A DNA stretch of 38,779 nucleotides from Candidatus Aenigmatarchaeota archaeon. Lineage in GTDB: Archaea; Aenigmatarchaeota; Aenigmatarchaeia; GW2011-AR5; JACRMX01. The first letter of the stretch is position 1. The number at the start of each line of letters is the position of its first letter. The stretch spans positions 1 to 38,779 of the forward strand of contig JAGVVW010000050.1 of assembly GCA_018304635.1 (NCBI GenBank), given 5' to 3'. Position numbers and translations under genes: made by a program. The notes under the pieces are model-generated. The model saw only the letters and a program-made list of their open reading frames with translations. It was not told the DNA's origin and did no database searches. Of this stretch, positions 21,537-30,880 are shown piece by piece.

Positions 21537-21885
21537 GGAAAGATTAGAAGCTGGCCAAATTCTTCTGAAGAATGACAAAATTGTTGATGCTGTCAATAGA
21601 TTTTATTACGCAGCGTTTCATGCTGCCCGCGCTGTTTTGAATTCAATTGGATTAAATCCGAAAACACACACCGGGCTTTTGTCACAATTTGGAATATATG
21701 TTGTGAAAAATAAATTGATGGATGAGAAATTCGGTAATTATTTAAGAAAATTAATGGAAGCCCGTGAAAGCGGGGATTACAAAATTGAAGCAATATTTAG
21801 TACTGAAGACGTCAAAGATCTCGGTGAAATGGCTAAAAAATTTGTTCTGGAAGCAAAAAAAATCGCGATGGGAAAAATAAAATAA
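21484..21885 (+). CDS. HEPN-domain protein
   Basis: AVNRFYYAAFHAARAVLNSIG...KTHTGLLSQFG...ARESGDY. Confidence 0.85.
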   Translation: MEKELIKELVKAELGQAEERLEAGQILLKNDKIVDAVNRFYYAAFHAARAVLNSIGLNPKTHTGLLSQFGIYVVKNKLMDEKFGNYLRKLMEARESGDYKIEAIFSTEDVKDLGEMAKKFVLEAKKIAMGKIK

Positions 21886-21965
21886 CAGGATATAATCAAA
21901 TAAATGGTGTTGATTTCATTTTGTATATGATATGCGTATTAATATTTTGTTGAAAATTATTTATC

Positions 21966-22976
21966 ATGCCCCACTCAAAGTTTCTCAACCTGTTAATGGA
22001 TGGTGAAACACTATTCAAGAACGAGGAAGTATTTGATCCTTCTTATCTTCCTGAAGAATTTATTTTCAGGAACTCGCAGATGAAAGCTCTGGCAATGTGT
22101 ATCAAACCCGCGATGAGAAGCTCACGTGCTTTGAATACATTACTTTACGGCTCATCAGCAACAGGAAAGACAACTGCAATAAAAACAGTTTTTAATGAGC
22201 TGGAAAACACAGAAAACGTGGAATGCTGCTATGTAAATTGTAGAGTAACTAAAACAATGTATTCTTTATTTGCCAAAATATATGAAAATGTTACAGGACG
22301 ACAGGCACCTGAAACAGGAACATCTTTTTCAACTCTTTATGAAAAGATTCTGAAGAAAATCAAAAATAAAGTTTTAATAATAGCTTTTGATGACTTTGAC
22401 TTTCTTGAAAGAAATAAAGAAAAGGTTCTTTCTACGCTTCTGCGAACGCATGAAATGTATCCTGTGAAAATATCTGTATGGCTTGTAAGCAAAAATAACA
22501 ATATTTTATTTGACACATCGGTAAGAAGCATGTTCAGTCCTGAAGAAATACACTTTCCGGATTATACAAAAGAAGAGATTAAATCAATTCTGAAAAACAG
22601 AATAAAGCTCGGGCTTTATCCTAACTGTATGGAAAACGGTTCGTTTGAAAAAATATTGAATTTTACAATGGAAAATGATTTGAGAAGAGGCATTGAACTT
22701 ATTAAAAAATCAGCATTGAACGCTGAAACCGAAGGTGCGAGATCAATAAGAGAGGAGCATGTTCATGGAGATGTTGAAAAAACAATTGAAGATATCCTGA
22801 AAAAAGAATCACCAATTGAAAGCTCGCTATTGTTTGAAAAATTCAGGACTGCAACAAAACAAAGCTACAGTCAATACTGTAGAAATATTCTCAATATGAA
22901 TGTAAATGGAAAGCTAATAATTGAAAATCAGGGACGGACTAGAATAATTTCTTTAAATACCAGCGGGAACATATAA
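21966..22976 (+). CDS. cdc6: Orc1/Cdc6 family replication initiator
   Basis: Walker A YGSSATGKTTA, Walker B-like LIIAFDDFD, C-terminal wHTH. Confidence 0.85.
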   Translation: MPHSKFLNLLMDGETLFKNEEVFDPSYLPEEFIFRNSQMKALAMCIKPAMRSSRALNTLLYGSSATGKTTAIKTVFNELENTENVECCYVNCRVTKTMYSLFAKIYENVTGRQAPETGTSFSTLYEKILKKIKNKVLIIAFDDFDFLERNKEKVLSTLLRTHEMYPVKISVWLVSKNNNILFDTSVRSMFSPEEIHFPDYTKEEIKSILKNRIKLGLYPNCMENGSFEKILNFTMENDLRRGIELIKKSALNAETEGARSIREEHVHGDVEKTIEDILKKESPIESSLLFEKFRTATKQSYSQYCRNILNMNVNGKLIIENQGRTRIISLNTSGNI

Positions 22977-23039
22977 TGTAATACATGGTTCTTTTTTGAA
23001 AAAATTATGTAAAAGAAAGAACTTATGGAGGCTGTTAGA

Positions 23040-23168
23040 TTGGCGAAAACAAAGTATAAAAAAACCCGACTCGAATCTTGGAAATGCAAACAATGTTTAT
23101 TTGAATGGGCTTACAGAACTGTAAGATGTCCGTTGTGTTCATCTCAGAATACTTCAAAAATAATTTAA
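23040..23168 (+). CDS. 42-aa zinc-ribbon protein
   Basis: TTG start 8 nt after TGGAGG; MAKTKYKKTRLESWKCKQCLFEWAYRTVRCPLCSSQNTSKII*; not in the ORF track. Confidence 0.65.
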   Translation: MAKTKYKKTRLESWKCKQCLFEWAYRTVRCPLCSSQNTSKII

Positions 23169-23257
23169 TTACTATGATTATAGATATAAATATTGAAACT
23201 TGTTTAGATTTTACACTACAACTTCAGATGTATTACCTATAGGTATCCCTGTATTAA

Positions 23258-23962
23258 ATGAGATGTGACCGAAGGTCGCTAAAAAGGGAAGATAGTAAAC
23301 AACTTAATAAGCGAAGCTTGTCTTTCGTTTTCGAAACCACGGATGTCTTGCGTATGTATGTTGACTATGAACTGTTTGCTAATAATCATCCTTTTGTATT
23401 AATTCTGGGTGGCGAAGATATTAAACGTTCTTTGTATTTATTAAGGACAAGGAAAGATGCGGATATTATTTTAATCGGTGGTCTGATAGGAAAGCTCGGT
23501 TTAATTGCAAAAGGACATGATATTGGTTCTGACAAAAGCCTTCTCGAAAAAAAGGGTGTTTTGGAATTTTTAACTGAAATTAAATATGTGCTAAAAGACA
23601 ACAAAAATATAATCCTGCCGCTGGATTTGTGCTATGAGGAAAATGGCCAGAGATGTAATGTAACTGTTTTTGAATTCCCAGCCAAAAAAATAACTGGTGA
23701 TATTGGCGAACGGACAATTGCACAGTATAAAAATGTTGTTCTTAATGCTAAAGTAACTGTCTTCTCTGATGTTTTAGGAGATGTTAATAAGAACATATTT
23801 CAGAAAGGCACTTTTGATGTATTAAATGCATTTAACCAAAATAGAAATTTCAAGTTTATATGCGGTGAGAAAATATCAAAAATGGCAGAATACAAAAAAA
23901 TAAAATATGATTTTTCAGGTTCTGATCTTCCTGTAGCCTTGCTGAATAATCCTAAACGTTGA
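23258..23962 (+). CDS. Divergent phosphoglycerate-kinase C-terminal-domain-like protein
   Basis: PFVLILGGEDIKRSLYLL, DIILIGGLIGKLGLIAKGHDIG, NIILPLDLCY, GDIGERTIAQY, FQKGTFDVLNAF follow the order of PGK C-domain motifs; start may be 23354. Confidence 0.65.
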   Translation: MRCDRRSLKREDSKQLNKRSLSFVFETTDVLRMYVDYELFANNHPFVLILGGEDIKRSLYLLRTRKDADIILIGGLIGKLGLIAKGHDIGSDKSLLEKKGVLEFLTEIKYVLKDNKNIILPLDLCYEENGQRCNVTVFEFPAKKITGDIGERTIAQYKNVVLNAKVTVFSDVLGDVNKNIFQKGTFDVLNAFNQNRNFKFICGEKISKMAEYKKIKYDFSGSDLPVALLNNPKR

Positions 23963-23993
23963 TTTTAATATTCACAATGATATAGGGTATTAT

Positions 23994-24755
23994 ATGTCAA
24001 TTTATTCTGATATTCTAAAAATGAAAATACGTGGGGCAGATAATATAGCTCTGACATGCTTAAAACACCTCAGTAAATATGAAGACAAAAAATGTTTTGA
24101 AAACGAATGCAAGAAACTGGAAAAGTTAAGGCCTACGGAAGTTGTGCTCCATAATGTAATAAAGAAACTGAATGCTGGGTGTTCGGTTCAGGAGATGACT
24201 GATAAAATACATAATAACAGGAAATTAATTGAATGTCATGGCAGGAAATTAGTAAAAGGGAAGAATGTTATGACTCATTGCCATTCGACTGAAACAATGA
24301 CTGTTATAAAACACTCTAAAAGTGTTTACGCTACGATAACCGAGCCTCGAAATCAGGGTATTATAACAGTAAGATACCTGAGAAATTTTACAAAAACAAA
24401 GCTCATTATAGATTCAGCCTGCGGATTTTATATGGATGATGTCGATATGATTGTCATAGGTTCTGATTCGCTTAGAAAAGAAGGTATTGTAAATAAAATA
24501 GGGTCTATTCCGTTATGCATAACAGCCAAAACATTTGGCAAAGAAGTTTATATCGCTGCTAATACTTTGAAATTTGATAACAGAGAAAAATTCAGTATAG
24601 AGTTCCGGCTGCCGAATGAAATTCATGAATCTATAAAAAATGTTGAAATATTAAACCCGGCTTTTGATATAATACCATGGAAATTCGTTAATGCTGTCAT
24701 AACAGAGAATGGCATTATCAATCCGAAGAAAATTTTACAGGAACTGAAACGATGA
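23994..24755 (+). CDS. eIF2B-like ribose-1,5-bisphosphate isomerase
   Basis: MTHCHSTETMTVIKHSK, TEPRNQG, DMIVIGSDSLRKEGIVNKIGSIPL. Confidence 0.8.
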   Translation: MSIYSDILKMKIRGADNIALTCLKHLSKYEDKKCFENECKKLEKLRPTEVVLHNVIKKLNAGCSVQEMTDKIHNNRKLIECHGRKLVKGKNVMTHCHSTETMTVIKHSKSVYATITEPRNQGIITVRYLRNFTKTKLIIDSACGFYMDDVDMIVIGSDSLRKEGIVNKIGSIPLCITAKTFGKEVYIAANTLKFDNREKFSIEFRLPNEIHESIKNVEILNPAFDIIPWKFVNAVITENGIINPKKILQELKR

Positions 24756-24838
24756 ATAGTGCATAAAAAGAAGCAACTAATGATAGAGAATACTGAACAT
24801 TATGGAATGACATAGTTTGCGATGTAGAGGGTAAGTAT

Positions 24839-26290
24839 ATGGATCTAAAAGTAAGGCCAATTGAACTGGATGCGGCAGGAAAAACTATTGCTATAATCAA
24901 TAATCATGATGCTAAAGAACTTGGAGTGCGACCAATGGAGCGGATCATAATAACAAAAGGAAATAAAAAAATGTGTGTAATTATAAATACCACTGCTGAC
25001 AGATTTGTCAAACGTGGTGAGATTATTGTATACCACGAAGTAAGGGAAGCATTGAAACTTAAAAATAGTGATATTGTACATGCAAAGCCACGGGGAGCAT
25101 TGGAATCCAAGAAATATATCAAGGAAAAAGTCCGTGGCAAGGAACTGGAATACAAGAAATACAAGGCTATTATTTTTGATGTAATTCAGCGCAACCTGAA
25201 CGACTTGGAAATTTCCAGTCTGATAACAGCGCTTGAAATCAATGGAATGACAGAACAAGAAGTTTATGATGTAACAAAAATTATAGTTGAAACCGGAAAA
25301 AGAGTTAATTTTAAAGGTGCTGTGGTTGACAAGCATTCTGTTGGGGGGGTTCCGGGCGATAAAACTACCTTGATGTTTGTTCCAATAATTGCTGCATCCG
25401 GACTAACAATACCTAAAACATCTTCACGTTCAATAACAAGTGCCGCAGGAACTGCTGACAGAATGGAAGCTCTTGCACCGGTAGAATTCTCAATAAGTCA
25501 GATAAAAAAGATTGTTGATAAAACAGGAGGATGTATTGTATGGGGTGGAGCTGTTGATTTAGCACCGGCTGATGACCTGTTCATTCAAATAGAGCATCCA
25601 CTGAATCTGGATCCATTGTTTATACCGTCAATAATGAGCAAAAAAATTTCAATGGGATCTAAATATCTTGTAATTGATATGCCATCAGGACCTGATGCAA
25701 AAATAAAAACTGGAAAAGATTTTGATGATATATCCAAAAAATTTCTTCATATAGCACATAAATTCGGAATAAAAACGCGATGTGTAATGACTGATGCCCG
25801 GCAACCACTGGGAAGAAACATTGGTCCTTTACTTGAAGCAAGAGAAGCTCTGGAAAATATAATCATGCCAAAAGAAAAAAATCTCATTAACAAAGTCATT
25901 GTTCTTTCAAATACACTTATGAAACTTGCGGGAAGAAAGGAAAATGCAATGGAAATTATTGAAAGCGGTCTTGCTGAAGAAAAGCTAAGAGAGATTATAA
26001 AATATCAGGGCGGAAATGAAGATATAAAACCGGAAATGCTCCAGCCTGGAAAATTCAGACATGAAATAAGATCCAAAGAATCAGGCAGAGTAAAGTACAT
26101 CAATATAAAAACGATAGCTGTAAAAGCCAAAATGTGCGGAGCTCCTGACGATAAAAAAGCCGGTATAATAATGCAGAAGCAGCTGAATGATACAGTAAAG
26201 AAACACGAAACACTTTACACACTTTATTCTGAAAGCAGGAATAAAATGAATCAGGCTGCGAAAGGCGATGTTGGATTTATTGTAAAGTAA
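24839..26290 (+). CDS. deoA: AMP phosphorylase (thymidine phosphorylase family)
   Basis: DKHSVGGVPGDKTT, PKTSSRSITSAAGTADRMEAL, N-terminal archaeal extension. Confidence 0.92.
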   Translation: MDLKVRPIELDAAGKTIAIINNHDAKELGVRPMERIIITKGNKKMCVIINTTADRFVKRGEIIVYHEVREALKLKNSDIVHAKPRGALESKKYIKEKVRGKELEYKKYKAIIFDVIQRNLNDLEISSLITALEINGMTEQEVYDVTKIIVETGKRVNFKGAVVDKHSVGGVPGDKTTLMFVPIIAASGLTIPKTSSRSITSAAGTADRMEALAPVEFSISQIKKIVDKTGGCIVWGGAVDLAPADDLFIQIEHPLNLDPLFIPSIMSKKISMGSKYLVIDMPSGPDAKIKTGKDFDDISKKFLHIAHKFGIKTRCVMTDARQPLGRNIGPLLEAREALENIIMPKEKNLINKVIVLSNTLMKLAGRKENAMEIIESGLAEEKLREIIKYQGGNEDIKPEMLQPGKFRHEIRSKESGRVKYINIKTIAVKAKMCGAPDDKKAGIIMQKQLNDTVKKHETLYTLYSESRNKMNQAAKGDVGFIVK

Positions 26291-26464
26291 ACAGGAAAAC
26301 AAAAAAGATGGGGGGGGGGAATGAGATAGAAAATGATGGGATGATGAAGGCAGAATGATTATAGTTTTGGGTCATATAAAATTTTTTCAGACTCTCCATC
26401 TGAAAAAATTTGTTTAAAATGAAGACGGAGAAAATTGGTGCAGGAAATGATGGTGATAAAATAA

Positions 26465-27259
26465 ATGATAGTAATAAAGGGCGATGGTACAAAGGAAGAA
26501 TTTAGCGAATATAAAATAATCAAAACGTGCATGAGAACAGGCGTGAATAGAAATAAAGCTGAAGAAATTGCAAGAAAAATAAAAAAAAGCACAAAAGACG
26601 AAACCAGAACAGATAAGATATACAGAATGATCTTGAAAGAGCTGGACAAACATAGCCCAGTATCATCATCAATGTACAGGCTCAGGCGTTCTCTCTCAGA
26701 AATGGATTCAATAAGCTTTGAAGTGTTTTTTATGAACATCCTGAAGAAATTTGGCTACAAATGTGAATGGAATAAAATAATAGCTGGTGCTGCTGTTGAG
26801 CATCAAGTAGATGTCGTTGCTGTTGATTCTGAAAAAAAAATAAAATACATGATAGAATGCAAGCATCACGAAAATACTCATAGATATTGCGGACTAGGAG
26901 ATGTAATGGAAACGTGGGCACGGCTGGATGATATAAATGAAAAAAACAAACTTTTTGATGTTGCATGGATTGTAGTCAATACAAAATTATCAGAGCATGC
27001 TAAAAAATACTGTAGATACAAAAACATGCGGGTAACTGCATGGAACAGCGATGAACCCATAGAAACGCTCATAAAAAAAACAAACGTGTTTCCAATAACA
27101 ATCCTGAATCTGAATAATGAGACGCTTCAGGAACTGGCAATGAAAAAAATCGTTGACACTACACAGATTGAGCAGAACATTGACTGGTTGAAAATAAAAG
27201 GATATGAAAACGTTATTAAGAAATATTATAATTTCATGGATATTCTTAAACAGGAATAA
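26465..27259 (+). CDS. ATP-cone domain fused to Mrr-like restriction endonuclease
   Basis: N-terminal ATP-cone MIVIKGDGTKEEFSEYKIIKTCMRTGV; C-terminal VDVVAVDSEKKIKYMIECK (D..ExK). Confidence 0.8.
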   Translation: MIVIKGDGTKEEFSEYKIIKTCMRTGVNRNKAEEIARKIKKSTKDETRTDKIYRMILKELDKHSPVSSSMYRLRRSLSEMDSISFEVFFMNILKKFGYKCEWNKIIAGAAVEHQVDVVAVDSEKKIKYMIECKHHENTHRYCGLGDVMETWARLDDINEKNKLFDVAWIVVNTKLSEHAKKYCRYKNMRVTAWNSDEPIETLIKKTNVFPITILNLNNETLQELAMKKIVDTTQIEQNIDWLKIKGYENVIKKYYNFMDILKQE

Positions 27260-27728
27260 AATAAAAGCTTTGAAACTGTTTACCGGCGAGATAAAACCTA
27301 ATTTCAAAACAAAAGATCCTCGCCGTGCTAAATTTACCGAACTTCCGGAAAATATGCAAAAAAGAATAATTGATTTTTTCAAAACAAACAGGATTTTGGT
27401 AATTGCAGATATTCTAAAAGGCAGAAGTGGCATTACTGCTGACTGGGTGTTGGTTGCACGTTACGAGGAGAATAAAAATGAAACTGACTGGATACTCAAG
27501 GATATTAATACTGTCATGAATTTTTTCGGTAGTGGAGAAATAAAAATTTCTCCAACCGGAAGCAGATTATTAATAGGCAAAATCGGTATGCAGAGGAAGG
27601 GTGGAACACCTGATCCGGAGAGCCTGCAGTTCAAGATAAATCCCTGTGAGTTATTCAAGCTTAATAGAAAAAGAAAGAACTTAACCCAAAACGGGTGCGT
27701 AAAGTATTTTGCTGAGACTCCACAATAA
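27204..27728 (+). CDS. Hypothetical protein (true start probably after 27259)
   Basis: ORF; last codons lie inside dispersed repeat copy A. Confidence 0.5.
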   Translation: MKTLLRNIIISWIFLNRNKIKALKLFTGEIKPNFKTKDPRRAKFTELPENMQKRIIDFFKTNRILVIADILKGRSGITADWVLVARYEENKNETDWILKDINTVMNFFGSGEIKISPTGSRLLIGKIGMQRKGGTPDPESLQFKINPCELFKLNRKRKNLTQNGCVKYFAETPQ

Positions 27729-27747
27729 AATAATAGAAAGGAGGTGG
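27692..27747 (+). repeat. Dispersed repeat, copy A (56 bp)
   Basis: CGGGTGCGTAAAGTATTTTGCTGAGACTCCACAATAAAATAATAGAAAGGAGGTGG. Confidence 0.92.
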
Positions 27748-27771
27748 AATGGTATTACTGCTCAATTCAGA

Positions 27772-28662
27772 CTATCTTTCGTTCCTGATATCCTCTATCA
27801 TTCTGCATGCCATACATTTTTTACCAGAACAAGGCTCACCACACTGGCAGAAATTGATTTTTACCTTTGATGCGCTTTTGTTCAGCATCGGCCTTAGATT
27901 GTCGTAGAATCTAACTATCTGGATTACAGCATCGGGATATTCGCTTTCAATCTTATCAATAAAATTCATTATAGAACGGCGCTGGTTGTGAGCTGAGTAA
28001 GGACATGATGCATGAGCAAATGGTATTCTATTTAGCATGGCATATAAAACAATTTCCTTTTCACGAATGTTACGCAGGGGCTTGATTCTTGGCACGAATT
28101 TTTTATTGCTGATAACATGCGGTGATACACCTAGTCTCTGGAAACGATTCATATCGCCACGTATGAAATTCAATAAGATCGACTGTGCTTCATCGTCCAT
28201 ATTATGGCCAACAGCGATTTTATCTGCTCCAAATTTATGTGCAGTTTTATTGAGAAGATGTCTTCTTAGAACACCACAGTAGCTGCAATAGTTTTTGTCT
28301 ATACTGTCCATGGAAAATCCAAACTCTTTTTTAAAACTTATGATATTGTGCTCAATGTTAAGCCTGTTACATAATTTTTTTGCTGATTGTAGGGTTTGTT
28401 TTCTGTAGCCAGCTATACCTTCATCAATAGAAATTGCAATCAGCTCAACAGCTTTTATTTTGCTCATTAAATACAGCAGGGTATTGCTGTCTTTTCCACC
28501 TGACACTGCAACTGCTATTTTTTTTGAGTTTTTAATTAATTCACTCTTTCGTATGGTATGCTTGAATGTGCGCTCAACATGCCTTGACAAACATGGCCCG
28601 CAATAAAACTTTTTTTCCCAGTCACGGTAATGGATTGCTGACTTGCCGCATATACATTTCAT
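27772..28662 (-). CDS. tRNA 2-thiolation protein of the TtuA/NcsA family
   Basis: PP-loop AVSGGKDSNT, N-terminal CxCG...CGPC, C-terminal CQCGEPCSGKKCMAC. Confidence 0.85.
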   Translation of the reverse strand: MKCICGKSAIHYRDWEKKFYCGPCLSRHVERTFKHTIRKSELIKNSKKIAVAVSGGKDSNTLLYLMSKIKAVELIAISIDEGIAGYRKQTLQSAKKLCNRLNIEHNIISFKKEFGFSMDSIDKNYCSYCGVLRRHLLNKTAHKFGADKIAVGHNMDDEAQSILLNFIRGDMNRFQRLGVSPHVISNKKFVPRIKPLRNIREKEIVLYAMLNRIPFAHASCPYSAHNQRRSIMNFIDKIESEYPDAVIQIVRFYDNLRPMLNKSASKVKINFCQCGEPCSGKKCMACRMIEDIRNER

Positions 28663-29426
28663 AATCTAACATTCCTTTTGAGAAAATTTATATTAAATTC
28701 TCTGTACCTTTGTTTTATTGCGTCTTTTAAAAAATAACACTCTTCGAAATTATATTTAGAAACTTGTTTGGATAATTTTTCTACAACTCTTTCCAAATCC
28801 AAATGAAGACCTAAGCATATAGCTTCTCTTATTGCATCTCTTTTTAATGGAGGGATTTGATCAACTGGAATTTTCTGGCTCAGTTTCATAAAAAGAATAT
28901 TTGGGCTGTTTTCCTGAAAATCTTTCTCATATTCTCTTAAATCCCGATCAATGTCGAGAATCTGAGTATAAACATAAATCGGTAGGGTAAAGTCTTTATT
29001 TCCTGTGAAAATTTTTGTTAATCTGCCATAAAATAAAGCATCTGCTGATTTCATCTGCCAAAACCTTTCTATCTCCGCATCAGAAACCTGCTGTCCCTTT
29101 TTTACTTTTATCCAGATTCGTTTTTCATAATCAAAGAGTTCTATTATCTGCCTTTCTATTAACTGTAGATCTTGTCTATCCTTTTCAGACATACCTGAAT
29201 ACATTAACTCCTTGTATCTATTCGCTTCTTGTAAAAAATCATTATCATTTGTTTCAGAATAAAAGTCTAGAAAAAAAGCAGTTCTAAGGGCAGTTCTAAG
29301 CAAAGATTCAGCTTCCTTCAACTTCTTATTGTCCTTTGTATAAACCCGCACTATCTGAGTTAGCAAAGAAAGGTAATTTTCTATTCTTCTATCTATCCAC
29401 AACAGTGTCTTTTCTATTTTTTTCAT
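28659..29426 (-). CDS. Hypothetical helical protein
   Basis: 255-aa ORF overlapping the thiolation gene by 4 nt. Confidence 0.65.
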   Translation of the reverse strand: MKKIEKTLLWIDRRIENYLSLLTQIVRVYTKDNKKLKEAESLLRTALRTAFFLDFYSETNDNDFLQEANRYKELMYSGMSEKDRQDLQLIERQIIELFDYEKRIWIKVKKGQQVSDAEIERFWQMKSADALFYGRLTKIFTGNKDFTLPIYVYTQILDIDRDLREYEKDFQENSPNILFMKLSQKIPVDQIPPLKRDAIREAICLGLHLDLERVVEKLSKQVSKYNFEECYFLKDAIKQRYREFNINFLKRNVRL

Positions 29427-29563
29427 ATCAAACTATTGATTTAATCTGTTTTAAATTTCTTTTATTGAAAAAGTTAGAACGAGCCACCACAAGTGAGCCA
29501 TCGATCGAAAAAAATATATGCAAGACAGGGTTTTTATACTTTGAAAGGATAAAAATTAAATTT

Positions 29564-30877
29564 ATGATGGATTATAATCAATATAAAGACCGTGAAGTTT
29601 TAGCATACACTCCAATAGGCATGAAATTAGAAAAGTATGATGGTGGTTGGGGCACTTTTCTATTTACAAGCTCCAGAGCTTGTAATCTGAGCTGCGAGGG
29701 TTGCTGGACTTCAACAACAAATGAATTAATCAGAAAACAACTGAGAGCAGGTGCGGATTGGCTATATGATGGTTCTTGTGGAGTAAATGTATTAGAAGCA
29801 ATGCTGGGAAAATTTGCTAATGAAGGAGGGCGATTAGTTGCAAACATGTCCGATGGCAAGCCATTGATCCCGGCAAATTATGGTTTCATTTTAGAATTGA
29901 CAAAACAAAGTAGTAAGCAAGGCCTGCCTCTTCTTTTGTTTACAAACGGTCATTATCTTACTGAAGAAAAAATGCAAGAGTTAACAGCAGCAAATAGAAA
30001 GATTTCTTATTGCATAAGCATACAGACTGGTATTTCAAATAGATATGATAATTTTATGCTATCAGAAAGATTACAAAATACTTCTTCTGCTGATAAATTA
30101 TTTGAAAAATTAGAAAGAAATTACGGGGCTTGGATAAAATATGATCAAAAGATTTTACAAGAAACCGGCAATCATGGTATAGCAATTCATACGTATATAA
30201 TCCCCGAAAAAACAACTGAAGCTGACATGGAAGCTGTTAAATTGGTCGTAGAAATATTAGGTAATGTTCCTTGGATTGTAACAAATATGGGTATTCATAC
30301 TTCAAGGTCATTAAGAAGGGAATCAATCCAAATTTCAGATAGTGCCTTTAAATTAAAAATAAAATATGATACTAGACCAACTGCAACATTAAATTTCGGA
30401 GAAGGTGAATATCAAAAATTATGTTCCTATATTTCACATGGTTTCTATCCATTTGAAGAAGAAAAAGGAGTGTTTGGCATAACATTTAATCCATATCAAA
30501 GAGGACAAGTGCAAACATGCCCATATCATTCAGCTATTGGTACAAACGAATGGTTTAATTTGAGAGATTATTTGGATTCAATGAAGCAAAGTGGGCAGCA
30601 AATTACTGATGAACATATCGGAAGGTGGTTAGAAAATGCAGTGAAAGTTGAAACGATGGTAACACAGGCAGCGTTTGATTTGGCTGGTTATGAACACTGT
30701 TTCATGAGACACTCAAGAAAACCTGAAATTGATCTTTTAATCTCAGGAGTCAATATTGAAATGGCAAAACGTAGAAAGGAGAGGAGATTTGATATTAAAG
30801 ATAAAGAGTATTTTATCAACGTTATAGAAAATCTTAGTGATGCTATACAAATTGTTGCAACAAAATTAGGAGCGTAG
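29564..30877 (+). CDS. Radical SAM protein
   Basis: CNLSCEGC (CX3CX2C); start MMDYNQYKD at 29564 with upstream aaaggat. Confidence 0.85.
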   Translation: MMDYNQYKDREVLAYTPIGMKLEKYDGGWGTFLFTSSRACNLSCEGCWTSTTNELIRKQLRAGADWLYDGSCGVNVLEAMLGKFANEGGRLVANMSDGKPLIPANYGFILELTKQSSKQGLPLLLFTNGHYLTEEKMQELTAANRKISYCISIQTGISNRYDNFMLSERLQNTSSADKLFEKLERNYGAWIKYDQKILQETGNHGIAIHTYIIPEKTTEADMEAVKLVVEILGNVPWIVTNMGIHTSRSLRRESIQISDSAFKLKIKYDTRPTATLNFGEGEYQKLCSYISHGFYPFEEEKGVFGITFNPYQRGQVQTCPYHSAIGTNEWFNLRDYLDSMKQSGQQITDEHIGRWLENAVKVETMVTQAAFDLAGYEHCFMRHSRKPEIDLLISGVNIEMAKRRKERRFDIKDKEYFINVIENLSDAIQIVATKLGA

Positions 30878-30880
30878 GAA

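Noticed and set aside
23200-23350. GC-richer hairpins (GACCGAAGGTC, ACCTATAGGT) before the PGK-like gene as a riboswitch
   Set aside because: Short stems only, no match to a riboswitch class I can recall, and could be coding
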